Positions 35,079 through 45,603 of a DNA stretch of 64,000 nucleotides are shown here, one piece after another (the first letter of the stretch is position 1; each line of letters starts with the position of its first letter). The DNA lies in assembly GCF_900104115.1 (NCBI RefSeq), contig NZ_FNJM01000001.1, positions 887,374 through 951,373 of the forward strand, given 5' to 3'. The translations under genes and the position numbers were made by a program. The notes beneath the pieces were generated by a model. The model had not been told where the DNA came from and ran no database searches. It worked only from the letters and a program-made list of their open reading frames with translations. Source of the stretch: Clostridium gasigenes (GTDB lineage Bacteria > Bacillota > Clostridia > Clostridiales > Clostridiaceae).

Positions 35079-37386
35079 TCTCTTTCTCTCCTTCATACAC
35101 GAGTCCAGATTCTTTAATTTTTTCAAATACTGATTGTGGATTCATTGGAATTTTATTAAATCCTATTCCTATTGCATCTAGCACTGCATTTCTTATTGCC
35201 GGTGCTGGTGATACTGTTGTATTTTCTCCAAGAGATTTTTGTCCAAAACTTCCTGCTGGTTCATACTTTTCAATAAATGCTGAATTAATAGTAGGTGTAT
35301 CCATTATAGTTTGCAACTTATAATCTAAAAGATTGTCATTTAATAATCTTCCTGTTTTTTCATCGAAAAGCATTTGTTCTGATAATGCATATCCAAGTCC
35401 CATACTTACTCCACCATCAACTTGACCCTCAGCTAGCTTATGATTCATAATAATACCAGAATCATGAACGTTATATATTTCTAAAACCTCTATTTCTCCT
35501 GTTTTTATATCAACTTCAACTTCTGCATATGTAACTCCATATGCTATTGCATTCATTCTAACATTTGCAGATGTATCACTAGTAATAGGACAACATTTTA
35601 TTCTATCATAATAAGATTCCATTGCTATATCTTCTAAAGAACAAATTCTTCTCCCTAACCTCTTTTCAATAATTTCACAGTTTACAATATCTAGTTCATC
35701 TTTATTTAAACCACAATTATTACTTGCAAATGTAAGCACTTTATCTCTTACTTCCATTGCTGCTTTTTTCACAACTGCTCCTGCTACAAATGTTTGTCTT
35801 GATGCATAAGATCCAGTATCAAAAGGTGTTATATCTGTGTCATGTGTTTCTATAACATGTACCATATCTATAGGTAAACCTATACATTCAGCTGCCATTT
35901 GACCAAATACTGTATCACTTCCCTGTCCTATTTCTGTAGCACCAATTTGTAATTGAATAGATCCATCTTGATTCATTACTATTCTTGCCCCTGCGGTCTC
36001 AAGTGCAACTGGATGTGTCCCACTAAAATAACTAAAGCAAGCCATTCCAACTCCTCTTCTTTTATCTCCCTTTTGATTTTTATATTTTCTCTTTTTTTCA
36101 TCCCATTTTATTAGTTCCTTACCTTTATCTATACATTCTGGCAGAACAAATGACCTTACTACATTTTTGCTTAATGGGTCTACATAGCCCTCTTTTATTA
36201 AGTTTGCTTTTCTAAATTCTATTGGATCAATATTAAGTTCTCTTGCTATATCATCTAAATGACTTTCTAAAGCAAAGCACATTTGTGGTGCTCCATATCC
36301 TCTCATAGCTCCTGCAACTGGTAAGTTTGTATATACAGTCGTAGGTGAGTATTTTATTGAATTAAAATTATATAATGGTCTAAATTTCCCACCTGCGCTC
36401 ATAGCTACTGAATGACCATGAGATGCATAAGCTCCATTATTAACTAAATTCTCAATATCTAATCCTAATAACTTTCCATCTTTAGAAACTGCAGTATTAA
36501 ATTTTATTTTCATTCCATGCCTAGTTCTTGTATCTATAAAGCACTCTTCTCTACTTAATGCATATCTTACTGGTTTACCATGAGCCGCCAGTGACATAGC
36601 TGCAACTAAAGGTTCTATTACAACATCTTGCTTATTTCCAAAACCTCCGCCAACACAAGGCTTTATTACTCTAATATTTCCCCAGGACATTCCAAGAGCT
36701 TGACCTACAATTCTTCTTACTATATGTGGAATTTGTGTTGATGATATAATAACTATTCTTCCATTACTATCTACATAAGAATATGCAGTATGATTTTCCA
36801 TATGGCAATGTTGAACTATGCTAGTTTCATAAACTCCTTTAAATATCTTGTGAGCATTTTTCATATCATCTTCAATTTTTCCAGTTTCTGATCCAAATGT
36901 ACTTAAAATATTATTAGGTCTTTCTTCATGTATTATTGGTGCATATTCTTTTATTGCATCTTCTGCCTTTAATATGTGTGGTAAGACCTCATACTCTACT
37001 TCAATTAATTTAAGTGCTTTCTCTGCTATTAATTCATCACTTGCAACTACTGCTGCAATAGCATCTCCAACAAATCTTGCTTTATCAGTTAAAATTAATC
37101 TATCATCAATATCCCTATGACTTGGATCTAATGACCACGGATGTCCTGCTGTTGCAAACTTTATTTTGGGTAAATCCTTATAAGTTATTACAGCTTCCAC
37201 TCCTTCTAAAGCTAATGCCTTAGTAGTATCAATATTTTTTACTATAGCATGTGCATAAGGGCTTCTTAGAACTTTTCCTATTAGCATATCTCGTTCAAAA
37301 AAATCATCTGTGTACTTTGCCCTGCCAGTTACCTTTTCAACTCCATCAAGTCTATTTACATTTTTACCAACTACTTCAAATGTCAT
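35071..37386 (-). CDS. xdhA: Xanthine dehydrogenase molybdenum-binding subunit
   Basis: 771 residues, full-length large subunit. Mo-pterin motifs: GGGFGNKQD (about 250), AGAMRGYGAPQ (about 360), GATEIGQGSD (about 485), YASRQTFVAG and the C-terminal GSFGQKSLGE whose Glu is the catalytic base. It hydroxylates xanthine/hypoxanthine-type purines in the cytoplasm. ATG after GGAGGTG. No sigma-54 box or UAS dyad lies upstream, unlike the two purine operons, so this enzyme is probably under separate, perhaps constitutive, control. Confidence 0.93.
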   Translation of the reverse strand: MTFEVVGKNVNRLDGVEKVTGRAKYTDDFFERDMLIGKVLRSPYAHAIVKNIDTTKALALEGVEAVITYKDLPKIKFATAGHPWSLDPSHRDIDDRLILTDKARFVGDAIAAVVASDELIAEKALKLIEVEYEVLPHILKAEDAIKEYAPIIHEERPNNILSTFGSETGKIEDDMKNAHKIFKGVYETSIVQHCHMENHTAYSYVDSNGRIVIISSTQIPHIVRRIVGQALGMSWGNIRVIKPCVGGGFGNKQDVVIEPLVAAMSLAAHGKPVRYALSREECFIDTRTRHGMKIKFNTAVSKDGKLLGLDIENLVNNGAYASHGHSVAMSAGGKFRPLYNFNSIKYSPTTVYTNLPVAGAMRGYGAPQMCFALESHLDDIARELNIDPIEFRKANLIKEGYVDPLSKNVVRSFVLPECIDKGKELIKWDEKKRKYKNQKGDKRRGVGMACFSYFSGTHPVALETAGARIVMNQDGSIQLQIGATEIGQGSDTVFGQMAAECIGLPIDMVHVIETHDTDITPFDTGSYASRQTFVAGAVVKKAAMEVRDKVLTFASNNCGLNKDELDIVNCEIIEKRLGRRICSLEDIAMESYYDRIKCCPITSDTSANVRMNAIAYGVTYAEVEVDIKTGEIEVLEIYNVHDSGIIMNHKLAEGQVDGGVSMGLGYALSEQMLFDEKTGRLLNDNLLDYKLQTIMDTPTINSAFIEKYEPAGSFGQKSLGENTTVSPAPAIRNAVLDAIGIGFNKIPMNPQSVFEKIKESGLVYEGEKENV

Positions 37387-37556
37387 TTTGCACCTCCATC
37401 ATATTTTCACTAACCCACCCTTTAAGATTATTAAAAATCTTATCTACTATTTTAAACCATAATTGTATATTTGTATATTCTATATTTACATTTCATAAAT
37501 AATATACGATATTTTCATTAAATTCAATACTCCACATATTGCATCGTAAATTTAAT

Positions 37557-37597
37557 AAAAGGGCTATCTATTAAAATCATTAATAGATAACCCCTTT
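37557..37597 (-). terminator. Terminator after the SNF2 helicase gene
   Basis: 17-base arms 37557-37573/37581-37597 with two mismatches, 30 bases after the helicase stop on the minus strand. Confidence 0.7.
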
Positions 37598-37626
37598 ATT
37601 TATATTTTACTTATTTAACTATATTT

Positions 37627-40600
37627 TTACACAAACAAATCCATTAAATCTTTATTTGAAAGGGTAGAAAGTATATTTGCCCCTTCATATCCACCACTCA
37701 TTACATTATTTATTAAATCCTTTTTTTCTTCTTGAAGGTTTATTATTCTTTCTTCTATGGTTCCTTGTGCTATAAGTTTTATTACTTCTACCACCTTTTT
37801 TTGTCCTATTCTATGTGCTCTATCGCTAGCTTGTTCTTCAATAGCTGGGTTCCACCAGGGATCAAAATGTATAACTATATCCGCAGATGTGAGGTTTAGA
37901 CCGGTTCCTCCGGCTTTAAGGGATATTAAAAATACCTTTGCTTTTTCACTATTATTAAATTCTTCTACTAGTTCCAATCTTTTAGAAGCTTTAGTTTTCC
38001 CATCTAAATATGAATATTCTATATTGTTTTTTTCTAGTTCATCTCCTATAACTGATAGTACTGATGTAAACTGTGAAAATAAAAGTATTTTATGATTATT
38101 TTCTATTGCATCTTTTATAATTTCTAATGATGCTTCTAATTTACCATTCCCACCTTTATAACCCTCTATTAAAAGTGATGGTTCTAAACATAATTGTCTT
38201 AGCTTTGTTAAATATGAGAATATAGTAATTTTATCTCCCTCAAAGCTTTCATCTTCCATTTTTTCTTTTATATCTTTTACAAAAGCGCTATAAACCTTTT
38301 TCTGCTCTTTTGTAAGCTCTATATAATGTTTCTTTTCTATTTTTTCTGGAAGTTCTTTTATAACATCCTTTTTAAGCCTTCTAAGCATAAATGGTTTTAT
38401 ATATTTTTGAAGTTCCTTAGATCCTCCTTCCTTATCTATGAATCTTTTTTTAAACTCTGAATTATTATATAAATATTCTGGCATAACAAAATCAAATATG
38501 CTCCAAATATCTATTAAATTATTTTCTATAGGTGTTCCTGTCAAAGCAAATTTTACCTTTGCTTTGATATCTTTAATTTTTTTGGTACTTTGAGCAAGTG
38601 GATTTTTAATATTTTGTGCCTCATCTATTATACAATGATCAAAGATTATGTTTTTATAACTCTCTTCATCATTTCTTAATGTTCCATAGGTTGTTAATAG
38701 TACATCATACTCTATATATTTTTTTATTATTTCGTCTCTTTCCTCTTTGTTTCCATGAACTATTGCAATTTTAAGAGTTGGTGCAAATTTTTCAAACTCA
38801 TTTTTCCAATTATATATAAGAGAAGTTGGTGCAACTATTAATGTTTTCTTCCCTTTTTCTGAAAGTATAAAAGAAATTGCTTGCAATGTTTTCCCAAGTC
38901 CCATTTCATCTGCAAGGACCCCTCCGAAACCAAGATAGCTTAAATTTTTAAACCACTTAAAACCATCAACTTGATATTCTCTAAGTGTCGCATTTAAATC
39001 TTTTGGAAGTTCATAGGATATATCATTTATATTTTCTAGCTTCTTCACTGTATCTTTTATTACTTTTGATCCTTTAATAAATTCTAATTTTTTTCTATTT
39101 ACAAATTCATTTAGCAATACACTTCTATTTTTATGTAATCTTATGTTATTAATTTCTTTTTCATTTGATACTATTTTATCCATCATACCTAAAAGTTCAT
39201 TAAGCTTATCATCTTCTAAATTTATAAAACTATTATCCTTTAATTTATGAAATCTTTTTTTATTTCTAAATGAAGATAATATGTTTTTATATTCCTTTGG
39301 ATTAATATCTTCTATGTTAAAAGAGAAATCTAAATACCCATTATCATTTTCTTTTATATCTGCTTTTATTGAAGGTGTTTTATATATTTTTCTACTTTTG
39401 AATCTTTCAGAATAATATACTTCTCCATATTTATCTAGCTCTTTATATCCTTCTGTTAATAAATTATATAATTCTTCTTCATCTCCATTAAAAACAAACT
39501 TTTTATTTTGTATTGATATATTCAGATTTTCTATAGTTCTTAGTACTTCTGTTTCTTTCTTTTTATCTCTTATTATTATTTTATCTTTATTTTCATTCTC
39601 ATTTTCTATTAATAATAGTTCCTCTTGGCCATATTTTAACTTCACATCTAGAGTTATCGTTTTTCTATTTTCATCAAAGTAAAAGGATACCTCTAAATCA
39701 TTTTTTTCTACTGCTTTTAAGGAATTATCATATTCTATTTTTTTACTTGTATTTTCTAACATAGGAATAAGATCATTAAAAATTCTATTTACGTTTTCCT
39801 TTTTAAATAAAACTTTTCTTCTGTCCTCTATGTTGTTTGAAATTATTTTCAAATTATCTATTTGGTTTTTACAAGGTAAATAGATGTTATCATTATAAAT
39901 AAAAACATCCTTTTTAAGACTAAGCGGAACTATATCAGTAGTTAATAGCTCTAGGGAATATTTTTCTTCTGCATCTATAGAAATTTTCAAATCTAAAGGT
40001 AAGTCTTCCTTTAATATTCCCACTTCTTTTCCTTCAAAATGTATTTTTTTATGACTAACAATTTCTAGAAACCTTCTTAAACTACTTATGGATAATTTTA
40101 ATTGTTTTGAACTCCCGCTATCAAAACCATAGCTTTGCTCTGTAAGTAATCCCTTAGTAATAATAAAATCTTCAATAAAGTCTACTATATTCTCATCCTT
40201 TTCTTCAAAATCATTAATATTTGAATCATAGATAAAATCTTTTCCATACTGAAGAGGAGTATTATTAAGCCTTGCTAAAGTAAAATCCCTTAAATTTTTA
40301 AGAACATACATTTTTTTATTACCTATTTTAAAATCTACTTCAAAATACTCTAAATTTCGTTGTGCTTTTTTATGTAAGTTAACTTCTAGTTTTACTTTCT
40401 CTTTTCGTCTATATAATGCTTCAATATCATTTAAAAGTTTCTCACCTGTTTTTTCTAAATATTCACTACTATTATTAAGCTCTATTTCCTTTTTTAAATT
40501 TTCCATAAAAACATGGTACATTGCGGCTATATGATTACACATATATGTTCCGCTCCAATCATTATTTTTACGGTAATCTAAACAATCACATTCTGTATCA

Positions 40601-40830
40601 ATTACTCTTCCACTATCTATATCAACAGAAAAATCTGCATCATAAGAAGATCTTTTATTATCTGATAAAACAGATGCGCTTATACTAAGTCCATTTATAT
40701 TCATAAAATTATCTAAATCATTAATCTGCATTTCTACAACATTATCCTTACTATAAATGACTCCTGATTTCTTTAAATTTTTACTAGTAACATTTTTATT
40801 TAACTTCTCAATTAATTCTTTAATATTCAA
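37627..40830 (-). CDS. SWIM zinc-finger/SNF2-family DNA-dependent ATPase
   Basis: 1067 residues. SWIM zinc finger near the N-terminus (CDCLDYRKNNDW...MCNH, about 78-100), a long middle region, then the SNF2 helicase core: VLADEMGLGKTLQAI (motif I, about 650), DEAQNIKN (motif II), LTGTPIENN (motif III), FSQFT and LKAGGTGLNL, and DRAHRIGQ (motif VI). All helicase motifs are intact. Such proteins are common single-copy genes in clostridia and bacilli and act as DNA translocases; the target is unknown. Start is TTG at 40828-40830 behind GAGGTGAAGGA. Transcribed alone; no link to the purine genes is apparent. Confidence 0.9.
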   Translation of the reverse strand: MNIKELIEKLNKNVTSKNLKKSGVIYSKDNVVEMQINDLDNFMNINGLSISASVLSDNKRSSYDADFSVDIDSGRVIDTECDCLDYRKNNDWSGTYMCNHIAAMYHVFMENLKKEIELNNSSEYLEKTGEKLLNDIEALYRRKEKVKLEVNLHKKAQRNLEYFEVDFKIGNKKMYVLKNLRDFTLARLNNTPLQYGKDFIYDSNINDFEEKDENIVDFIEDFIITKGLLTEQSYGFDSGSSKQLKLSISSLRRFLEIVSHKKIHFEGKEVGILKEDLPLDLKISIDAEEKYSLELLTTDIVPLSLKKDVFIYNDNIYLPCKNQIDNLKIISNNIEDRRKVLFKKENVNRIFNDLIPMLENTSKKIEYDNSLKAVEKNDLEVSFYFDENRKTITLDVKLKYGQEELLLIENENENKDKIIIRDKKKETEVLRTIENLNISIQNKKFVFNGDEEELYNLLTEGYKELDKYGEVYYSERFKSRKIYKTPSIKADIKENDNGYLDFSFNIEDINPKEYKNILSSFRNKKRFHKLKDNSFINLEDDKLNELLGMMDKIVSNEKEINNIRLHKNRSVLLNEFVNRKKLEFIKGSKVIKDTVKKLENINDISYELPKDLNATLREYQVDGFKWFKNLSYLGFGGVLADEMGLGKTLQAISFILSEKGKKTLIVAPTSLIYNWKNEFEKFAPTLKIAIVHGNKEERDEIIKKYIEYDVLLTTYGTLRNDEESYKNIIFDHCIIDEAQNIKNPLAQSTKKIKDIKAKVKFALTGTPIENNLIDIWSIFDFVMPEYLYNNSEFKKRFIDKEGGSKELQKYIKPFMLRRLKKDVIKELPEKIEKKHYIELTKEQKKVYSAFVKDIKEKMEDESFEGDKITIFSYLTKLRQLCLEPSLLIEGYKGGNGKLEASLEIIKDAIENNHKILLFSQFTSVLSVIGDELEKNNIEYSYLDGKTKASKRLELVEEFNNSEKAKVFLISLKAGGTGLNLTSADIVIHFDPWWNPAIEEQASDRAHRIGQKKVVEVIKLIAQGTIEERIINLQEEKKDLINNVMSGGYEGANILSTLSNKDLMDLFV

Positions 40831-40906
40831 TCCTTCACCTCATGTTTTTTACTATGTAGCTTTCTACAATTATATACTATAAATTAGCTTTATATTACAT
40901 AATAAA

Positions 40907-40947
40907 AAACAAATGCACTAGAAGTATACCTCCTAGTGCATTTGTTT
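40907..40947 (-). terminator. Terminator of the lysine-type ABC importer operon
   Basis: 15-bp perfect stem 40907-40921/40933-40947 with T-rich tail on the minus strand, 26 bases after the ATPase stop. Confidence 0.88.
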
Positions 40948-40973
40948 AAACATATCTAATATATATTCCTTTT

Positions 40974-41714
40974 CTACATAGTTTTCAATATACGTTTTAA
41001 GAATTCTTTTGTACGTTCTTCAGTTGGATTATTGAATATTTGCTCTGGAGGTCCTTGCTCTACGATAACTCCTTTATCCATAAACACCACACGATCAGCT
41101 ACTTCCCTTGCAAATTCCATTTCATGGGTTACTATTAACATAGTAAGACCAGTTTTTGCAAGTTCCTTCATAACCTTAAGAACTTCTCCTACCATTTCAG
41201 GATCAAGTGCTGATGTTGGTTCATCGAACAACATAACATCCGGTTCCATTGAAAGGGCTCTTGCAATAGCCACACGTTGTTTTTGCCCACCTGATAATTG
41301 TTTTGGCTTTGCATTAACATATTGCTTCATTCCAACAACATCTAAATATTTCATAGCTACTTTTTCAGCATCTTCTTTAGAACGTTTTAATACTTTCATT
41401 TGCCCAACAGCGCAATTACTTAAAACATTATGATTATTAAACAAATTAAATTGTTGGAATACCATTCCTAATTTTCTACGGTATTCGTAAATATCATGTT
41501 TATCATCTAAAATATTTTCTCCATTATAAATAATTTCACCACCACTTGGTTTTTCTAGAAGATTAACACAACGAAGAAGAGTTGACTTACCCGATCCTGA
41601 TGAACCGATTATACATACTACTTCTCCCTTTTCTACTGAAAAATCAATATCTTTTAATACTTCATGGGTACCAAAGGATTTACTTAAATGTTGAATATCA
41701 ATTACTTTTTCCAT
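40974..41714 (-). CDS. Polar amino-acid ABC importer, ATP-binding protein
   Basis: 246 residues, GlnQ/ArtP type. Walker [10 protein letters not shown] (about 38-46), signature LSGGQKQR, Walker [13 protein letters not shown] and H-loop TH. The sequence ends as usual for amino-acid importers ([10 protein letters not shown]). Third gene after the binding protein and permease; all are behind a lysine riboswitch, so lysine is the probable substrate. Confidence 0.93.
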   Translation of the reverse strand: MEKVIDIQHLSKSFGTHEVLKDIDFSVEKGEVVCIIGSSGSGKSTLLRCVNLLEKPSGGEIIYNGENILDDKHDIYEYRRKLGMVFQQFNLFNNHNVLSNCAVGQMKVLKRSKEDAEKVAMKYLDVVGMKQYVNAKPKQLSGGQKQRVAIARALSMEPDVMLFDEPTSALDPEMVGEVLKVMKELAKTGLTMLIVTHEMEFAREVADRVVFMDKGVIVEQGPPEQIFNNPTEERTKEFLKRILKTM

Positions 41715-41807
41715 ATTTCCCCCTTATCGGCATAAGCGATATTGAAAAACCCCTTATGTTTATTCCAATTATTATTTTAAAATTCTACATATTATATATT
41801 CATATTT

Positions 41808-42536
41808 TTATACTTGCATTTGATTTCCACTCATAATGTAATTATCTGGACCATCTAATTTTTTTTCAATATAACGTAAAATTCTTGTTACTGTAAATGT
41901 CATTATAAAATAAATAACACAGGCAACAAAAAATGATTCAAAATACCTGAAGTTATTTCCTGCAATAGATTTTGTTTGGAAATATAATTCTGTTACAGAT
42001 ATTACATTAAGAACTGATGTATCTTTAATATTAATTACAAATTCATTACCTGTTGCTGGCAGAATATTACGAATTACTTGTGGCAATACCACATGAATCA
42101 TAGTTTGAATATGATTCATACCTATAGCTTGCGCAGCTTCAAATTGACCTTTATCAACTGACAAAATACCACCACGAACAATTTCTGACATGTAAGCACC
42201 TGTATTAACAGATACTATAAAAATTGCCGCTGCTATTTTGTTCATATTTATACCAAATGCTAAAGCAGAACCATAATAAATTACCATAGCTTGCACAATC
42301 ATAGGTGTTCCACGAAAGACTTCTATATAAATAGATAAAATAGCATTTATAGATTTAAGAATCCATTTTTTTATTCCTCTATCTGGAATAGGGATAGTAC
42401 GTACCCCTCCCACTAGCAACCCGAAAACAGATCCTACAACAGTTCCTACCATTGATATTAGAAGTGTCATACCTGCTCCACGAAGGAACATTGGCCCATT
42501 TTCCGAAATAATTTTCATTACCCACTCAAAACTCAT
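41808..42536 (-). CDS. Polar amino-acid ABC importer, permease
   Basis: 242 residues, HisM/GlnP type with about five membrane segments and the EAA loop MSEIVRGGILSVDKGQFEAAQAIGM. It forms the membrane channel for the ATPase at 40974-41714 and the binding protein at 42639-43472. Two small hairpins (42555-42582 and 42604-42633) separate it from the binding-protein gene. ATG after AAGGAG. Confidence 0.93.
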   Translation of the reverse strand: MSFEWVMKIISENGPMFLRGAGMTLLISMVGTVVGSVFGLLVGGVRTIPIPDRGIKKWILKSINAILSIYIEVFRGTPMIVQAMVIYYGSALAFGINMNKIAAAIFIVSVNTGAYMSEIVRGGILSVDKGQFEAAQAIGMNHIQTMIHVVLPQVIRNILPATGNEFVINIKDTSVLNVISVTELYFQTKSIAGNNFRYFESFFVACVIYFIMTFTVTRILRYIEKKLDGPDNYIMSGNQMQV

Positions 42537-42554
42537 ATTTATTCTCCTTATAAT

Positions 42555-42633
42555 AATTCCTGTAATATTCTCTACAGGAATTTGTATTTACTATTTTTAT
42601 AAAATAGACTACATACTATTTGATGTAGTCTAT
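42555..42633 (-). other. Two intercistronic hairpins in the amino-acid ABC operon
   Basis: Inverted repeats 42604-42613/42624-42633 (10 bp) and 42555-42564/42573-42582 (10 bp) follow the binding-protein stop. Partial terminators or RNA-stabilising stems here commonly give more binding protein than permease; that role is inferred. Confidence 0.6.
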
Positions 42634-42638
42634 ACTTA

Positions 42639-43472
42639 TTAATTAGCTGCTGGTTGGTTCTTTATAGCTATGTCCATAATGTCTGTACGATCTTTTTCTG
42701 AAATACCTGTTAATACTTCATTTATTTTAGATGTTAATTCACTATTTTTTGCAATACCTACCGCAATTGTTGTATCCTCATCTGATGCAACAAATTTCTC
42801 TTTAAATTCTACCATTTTAAAACTTGAGTTAGCATTTTCAGAACTAACACCTTCTGGACGTTCTGATACATATCCATCAATCATTCCTGATTGAAGGGCA
42901 ACTCTCATTGTTGGGAAGTTATCCATAGCTGGTTCCTTAGACACCCCTTTAATTTGATCAATTACTGAATAGTGGAATGTATTTAATTGAGCAGTTACTT
43001 TTGCTCCGTTAAAATCTTGGATAGAAGTAGCGCCTTCATATTTTCCACCTTTTTTAACTACCATAACTAAATCTGATTTATAGTAATTATTTGAAAAATC
43101 TATTGTTTGCATACGTTCTTCTGTTGGTGACATACCTGCAATTATTCCATCTATTTTCCCTGAAAGTAATGCGGGTACAAGACCATCCCATTCAGTTTTA
43201 ACTATAACTAATTCTTTTCCTAACCCATCAGCTATTTTTTTTGCAATCTCTACATCATATCCGCCTGCATATTCTGAGCTTCCTTCAATTTTAACTCCAC
43301 CATTTGAATTATCCATTTGAGTCCAGTTAAATGGAGCATATCCAGCTTCAAGTCCTACTTTAAATGTTTCACCCTTTGCAGCCGTACCTCCAGACTTACT
43401 ATTTGACCCACATGCTGCTAACATTGTAGCTGTTACTACAGCCATTACTATTGATAATATTCTTTTTTTCAT
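42639..43472 (-). CDS. Polar amino-acid ABC importer, substrate-binding lipoprotein
   Basis: 277 residues. Lipoprotein signal ends in LAAC (Cys about 21). Periplasmic-binding-protein class 3 fold: VGLEAGYAPFNW, YDVEIAKKIADGLGKELVIVKTEWDGLVPALLSGKIDGIIAGMSPTEER in pieces typical of His/Lys/Arg/Gln-binding proteins. First gene of the importer; the lysine riboswitch in its leader suggests lysine as ligand. Confidence 0.93.
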   Translation of the reverse strand: MKKRILSIVMAVVTATMLAACGSNSKSGGTAAKGETFKVGLEAGYAPFNWTQMDNSNGGVKIEGSSEYAGGYDVEIAKKIADGLGKELVIVKTEWDGLVPALLSGKIDGIIAGMSPTEERMQTIDFSNNYYKSDLVMVVKKGGKYEGATSIQDFNGAKVTAQLNTFHYSVIDQIKGVSKEPAMDNFPTMRVALQSGMIDGYVSERPEGVSSENANSSFKMVEFKEKFVASDEDTTIAVGIAKNSELTSKINEVLTGISEKDRTDIMDIAIKNQPAAN

Positions 43473-43576
43473 AATTAATCCTCTCCTTCTTGTTTTTTTA
43501 TTCTACTATAGATTTAGAAAGTATATTTTCACGCTTCTCACATGGATAATAATGTTTTTTTAGAATTTTGGGTAAC

Positions 43577-43852
43577 AAAAAAAGACCTGAGATAAACCCA
43601 AGTCACAATATTCACAATTGCCCTTAAATCCTCTTTCTTCTCCTAAATGAGATAGCTCAACTCAATAAATCGGAAATTTATTGAGACAGTCCTGCAGTTA
43701 TTTACTACAGACCCAGCAAATAATATTGAGAAATATTATAAACTTCGGCGACTTTTCCTTCTCTTTAGTATCAATGCTTCTCAAACTCCACTAAAGACTG
43801 TTAAATGTCGCGCCTCTACCTCACCTGTAAAAGCGAGGTATTATTAAATTAT
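43577..43852 (-). ncRNA. Lysine riboswitch (L-box) with intrinsic terminator
   Basis: On the minus strand the leader shows the L-box core: GAGGTAGAGGCGCGAC, then GAGAAGGAAAAGTCGCCGAAG, the CTGGGTCTG...CTGCAGGACTGTC arm, and closing CTATCTCA pairing with TGAGGTAG (P1; 43816-43823 with 43649-43656). A terminator stem at 43584-43604 followed by seven T completes a transcription-attenuation switch: lysine binding stops transcription of the ABC importer. About 110 bases separate the terminator from the first gene. Confidence 0.93.
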
Positions 43853-43858
43853 GATTTT

Positions 43859-43887
43859 AGTATATAATATTACATTATATCTGTCAA
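43859..43887 (-). promoter_or_regulatory. Sigma-A promoter of the lysine-riboswitch operon
   Basis: Minus strand -35 TTGACA (43882-43887), spacer 17, -10 TATACT (43859-43864), just upstream of the aptamer. Confidence 0.88.
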
Positions 43888-44014
43888 CCCTTTTAGATTT
43901 TAAGCTATAACATATTAACAAGTTTATTATTTGTGTTTGTTTTTTACAAAATCATATCTTCGTATATTATATTGTTATTTGTTTTAATGTAAATTTCACT
44001 TTATCCACAAATTA

Positions 44015-44044
44015 ATAAAGCACCTACCACAGTAAGTGCTTTAT
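44015..44044 (-). terminator. Hairpin after the OpuF-like transporter gene
   Basis: 9-bp stem 44015-44023/44036-44044, loop of 12; the tail is only moderately T-rich. Confidence 0.55.
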
Positions 44045-44052
44045 ATTATTTA

Positions 44053-45603
44053 TTATTTAATTAAACCTTCTGAGCGAAGATATTCTTTAGCAACTTGCGC
44101 AGGATCTTCGCCAAGATCATCTACTTTATAATTAAGGTCAATCATAGTTTCTTGACTTAATTTACCGGATAGCATATTTAAAACTGTTTTAAGTTCAGGA
44201 TACTTTTCAAGTGTTTCCATTCTTACAAGTGGAATTGCATCATAAGGTGCAAAAAAGTTTAAGTCATCTTCTAAAACCTTAAGATTAAAGGTTTTTAAAA
44301 GTCCATCAGTTGTAAAGGCATCTATAACATCAGATTCGCCATTATCAAGTGCCTTATACCTAAGAGCTCCATCAATTCCAACAACATTTTTGAAATTTAA
44401 ATTGTAAACTGAAGCTAAATTTGGAAATCCATCCACTCTATTTAAAAACTCTAAGGTAGGTCCAAAAACTAATTCAGAACTTACTTTAGCCAAATCAGAT
44501 ATTGAAGTTATTCCATATTTATCAGCTACTTCAGGTTTCATAGCTATAGTAAAACCATTATTAAATCCCAGTGGTTCTAATAAAGTAAGCTTATGTTCTT
44601 TCTCCATAATTTCTTTTGATTTAGAATAAATAAGCTCTTTATCTACAGAGGGTTCTTGATTTAATACATTTATATATAGTGTTGCTGTATATTCAACCAT
44701 AAGATCAATTTCACCAGCATAAAGCCCCTCCATAGTAACAGAACTACCAGCTAAACCTAATTTTTTTTCTACATTTAAATCAGTATGCTCTTCTATTAAC
44801 TCTGCATACATATTTCCTAAAATTAATTGTTCAGAAAAACTTTTAGATCCAATAACTATAGTTTCACCTTTAGGCTTTAAAACAGCAAATAGTGAAGAGC
44901 CTATTAAAGCAACTAAAATTATAGCTAAAGTAACTTTTAAACCTGTTGATTTAGATTTATGCTTAGTTGGGTTTAAACCCTTTGGCATAATAAGAACTTC
45001 AATTTTTCCAAAAAGAAAATCTATTACAAGTGCTAATATACAAGATGGTATAGCTCCTGCTAAAATCATATTGTTATTAACAGTTTGTATTCCAGAATAA
45101 ACAAGGTATCCAAGCCCACCTGCACCTATAAATGCAGCAAGAGTCATAAGACCAACTGCCATAACTGCTGATATTCTAATACCAGACATAATTAGTGGAA
45201 GTGCTAGTGGGATTTGAACAAGTCTAAGTGTCTGTCTACTAGTAAGTCCCATACCTCTAGCTGATTCGAGTACATCAGGATTTATATTTGTAAGTCCCGT
45301 ATAAGTGTTTTTAACAATTGGTAGAAGTGAATATAAAACTACCATAGTAATAGCTGGGACACTTCCAATACCCAGTATAGGAATTAATAATCCAAGAAGA
45401 GCCATAGAAGGTATAGATTGGATTACATTTATTAGACCAGAAATAGGTTTTTGAAGTGTTTTAACTTTACTCATCAAAATACCTAGTGGAATACCAATTA
45501 AAATAGCAATTAAAATAGCGCCAAAAGTTAAATATATATGTTGAATAAACAAACTTAGAATTTCTTCTTTTCTATTTATTACAAATTCAAAAAATTTACT
45601 CAT
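44053..45603 (-). CDS. Compatible-solute ABC transporter, fused permease and substrate-binding protein (OpuF-type)
   Basis: 516 residues. Residues about 1-210 are the permease (LTFGAILIAILIGIPLGI; EAA-like GMGLTSRQTLRLVQIPLALPLIMSGIR); a membrane segment at about 222-240 links to an OpuAC-type binding domain (IVIGSKSFSEQLILGNMYAELIEE...). This permease-binding-protein fusion is typical of OpuF/BilE-like uptake systems for glycine betaine, carnitine or choline. Its start overlaps the ATPase gene stop by 8 bases. The ligand among quaternary amines cannot be told. Confidence 0.9.
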   Translation of the reverse strand: MSKFFEFVINRKEEILSLFIQHIYLTFGAILIAILIGIPLGILMSKVKTLQKPISGLINVIQSIPSMALLGLLIPILGIGSVPAITMVVLYSLLPIVKNTYTGLTNINPDVLESARGMGLTSRQTLRLVQIPLALPLIMSGIRISAVMAVGLMTLAAFIGAGGLGYLVYSGIQTVNNNMILAGAIPSCILALVIDFLFGKIEVLIMPKGLNPTKHKSKSTGLKVTLAIILVALIGSSLFAVLKPKGETIVIGSKSFSEQLILGNMYAELIEEHTDLNVEKKLGLAGSSVTMEGLYAGEIDLMVEYTATLYINVLNQEPSVDKELIYSKSKEIMEKEHKLTLLEPLGFNNGFTIAMKPEVADKYGITSISDLAKVSSELVFGPTLEFLNRVDGFPNLASVYNLNFKNVVGIDGALRYKALDNGESDVIDAFTTDGLLKTFNLKVLEDDLNFFAPYDAIPLVRMETLEKYPELKTVLNMLSGKLSQETMIDLNYKVDDLGEDPAQVAKEYLRSEGLIK

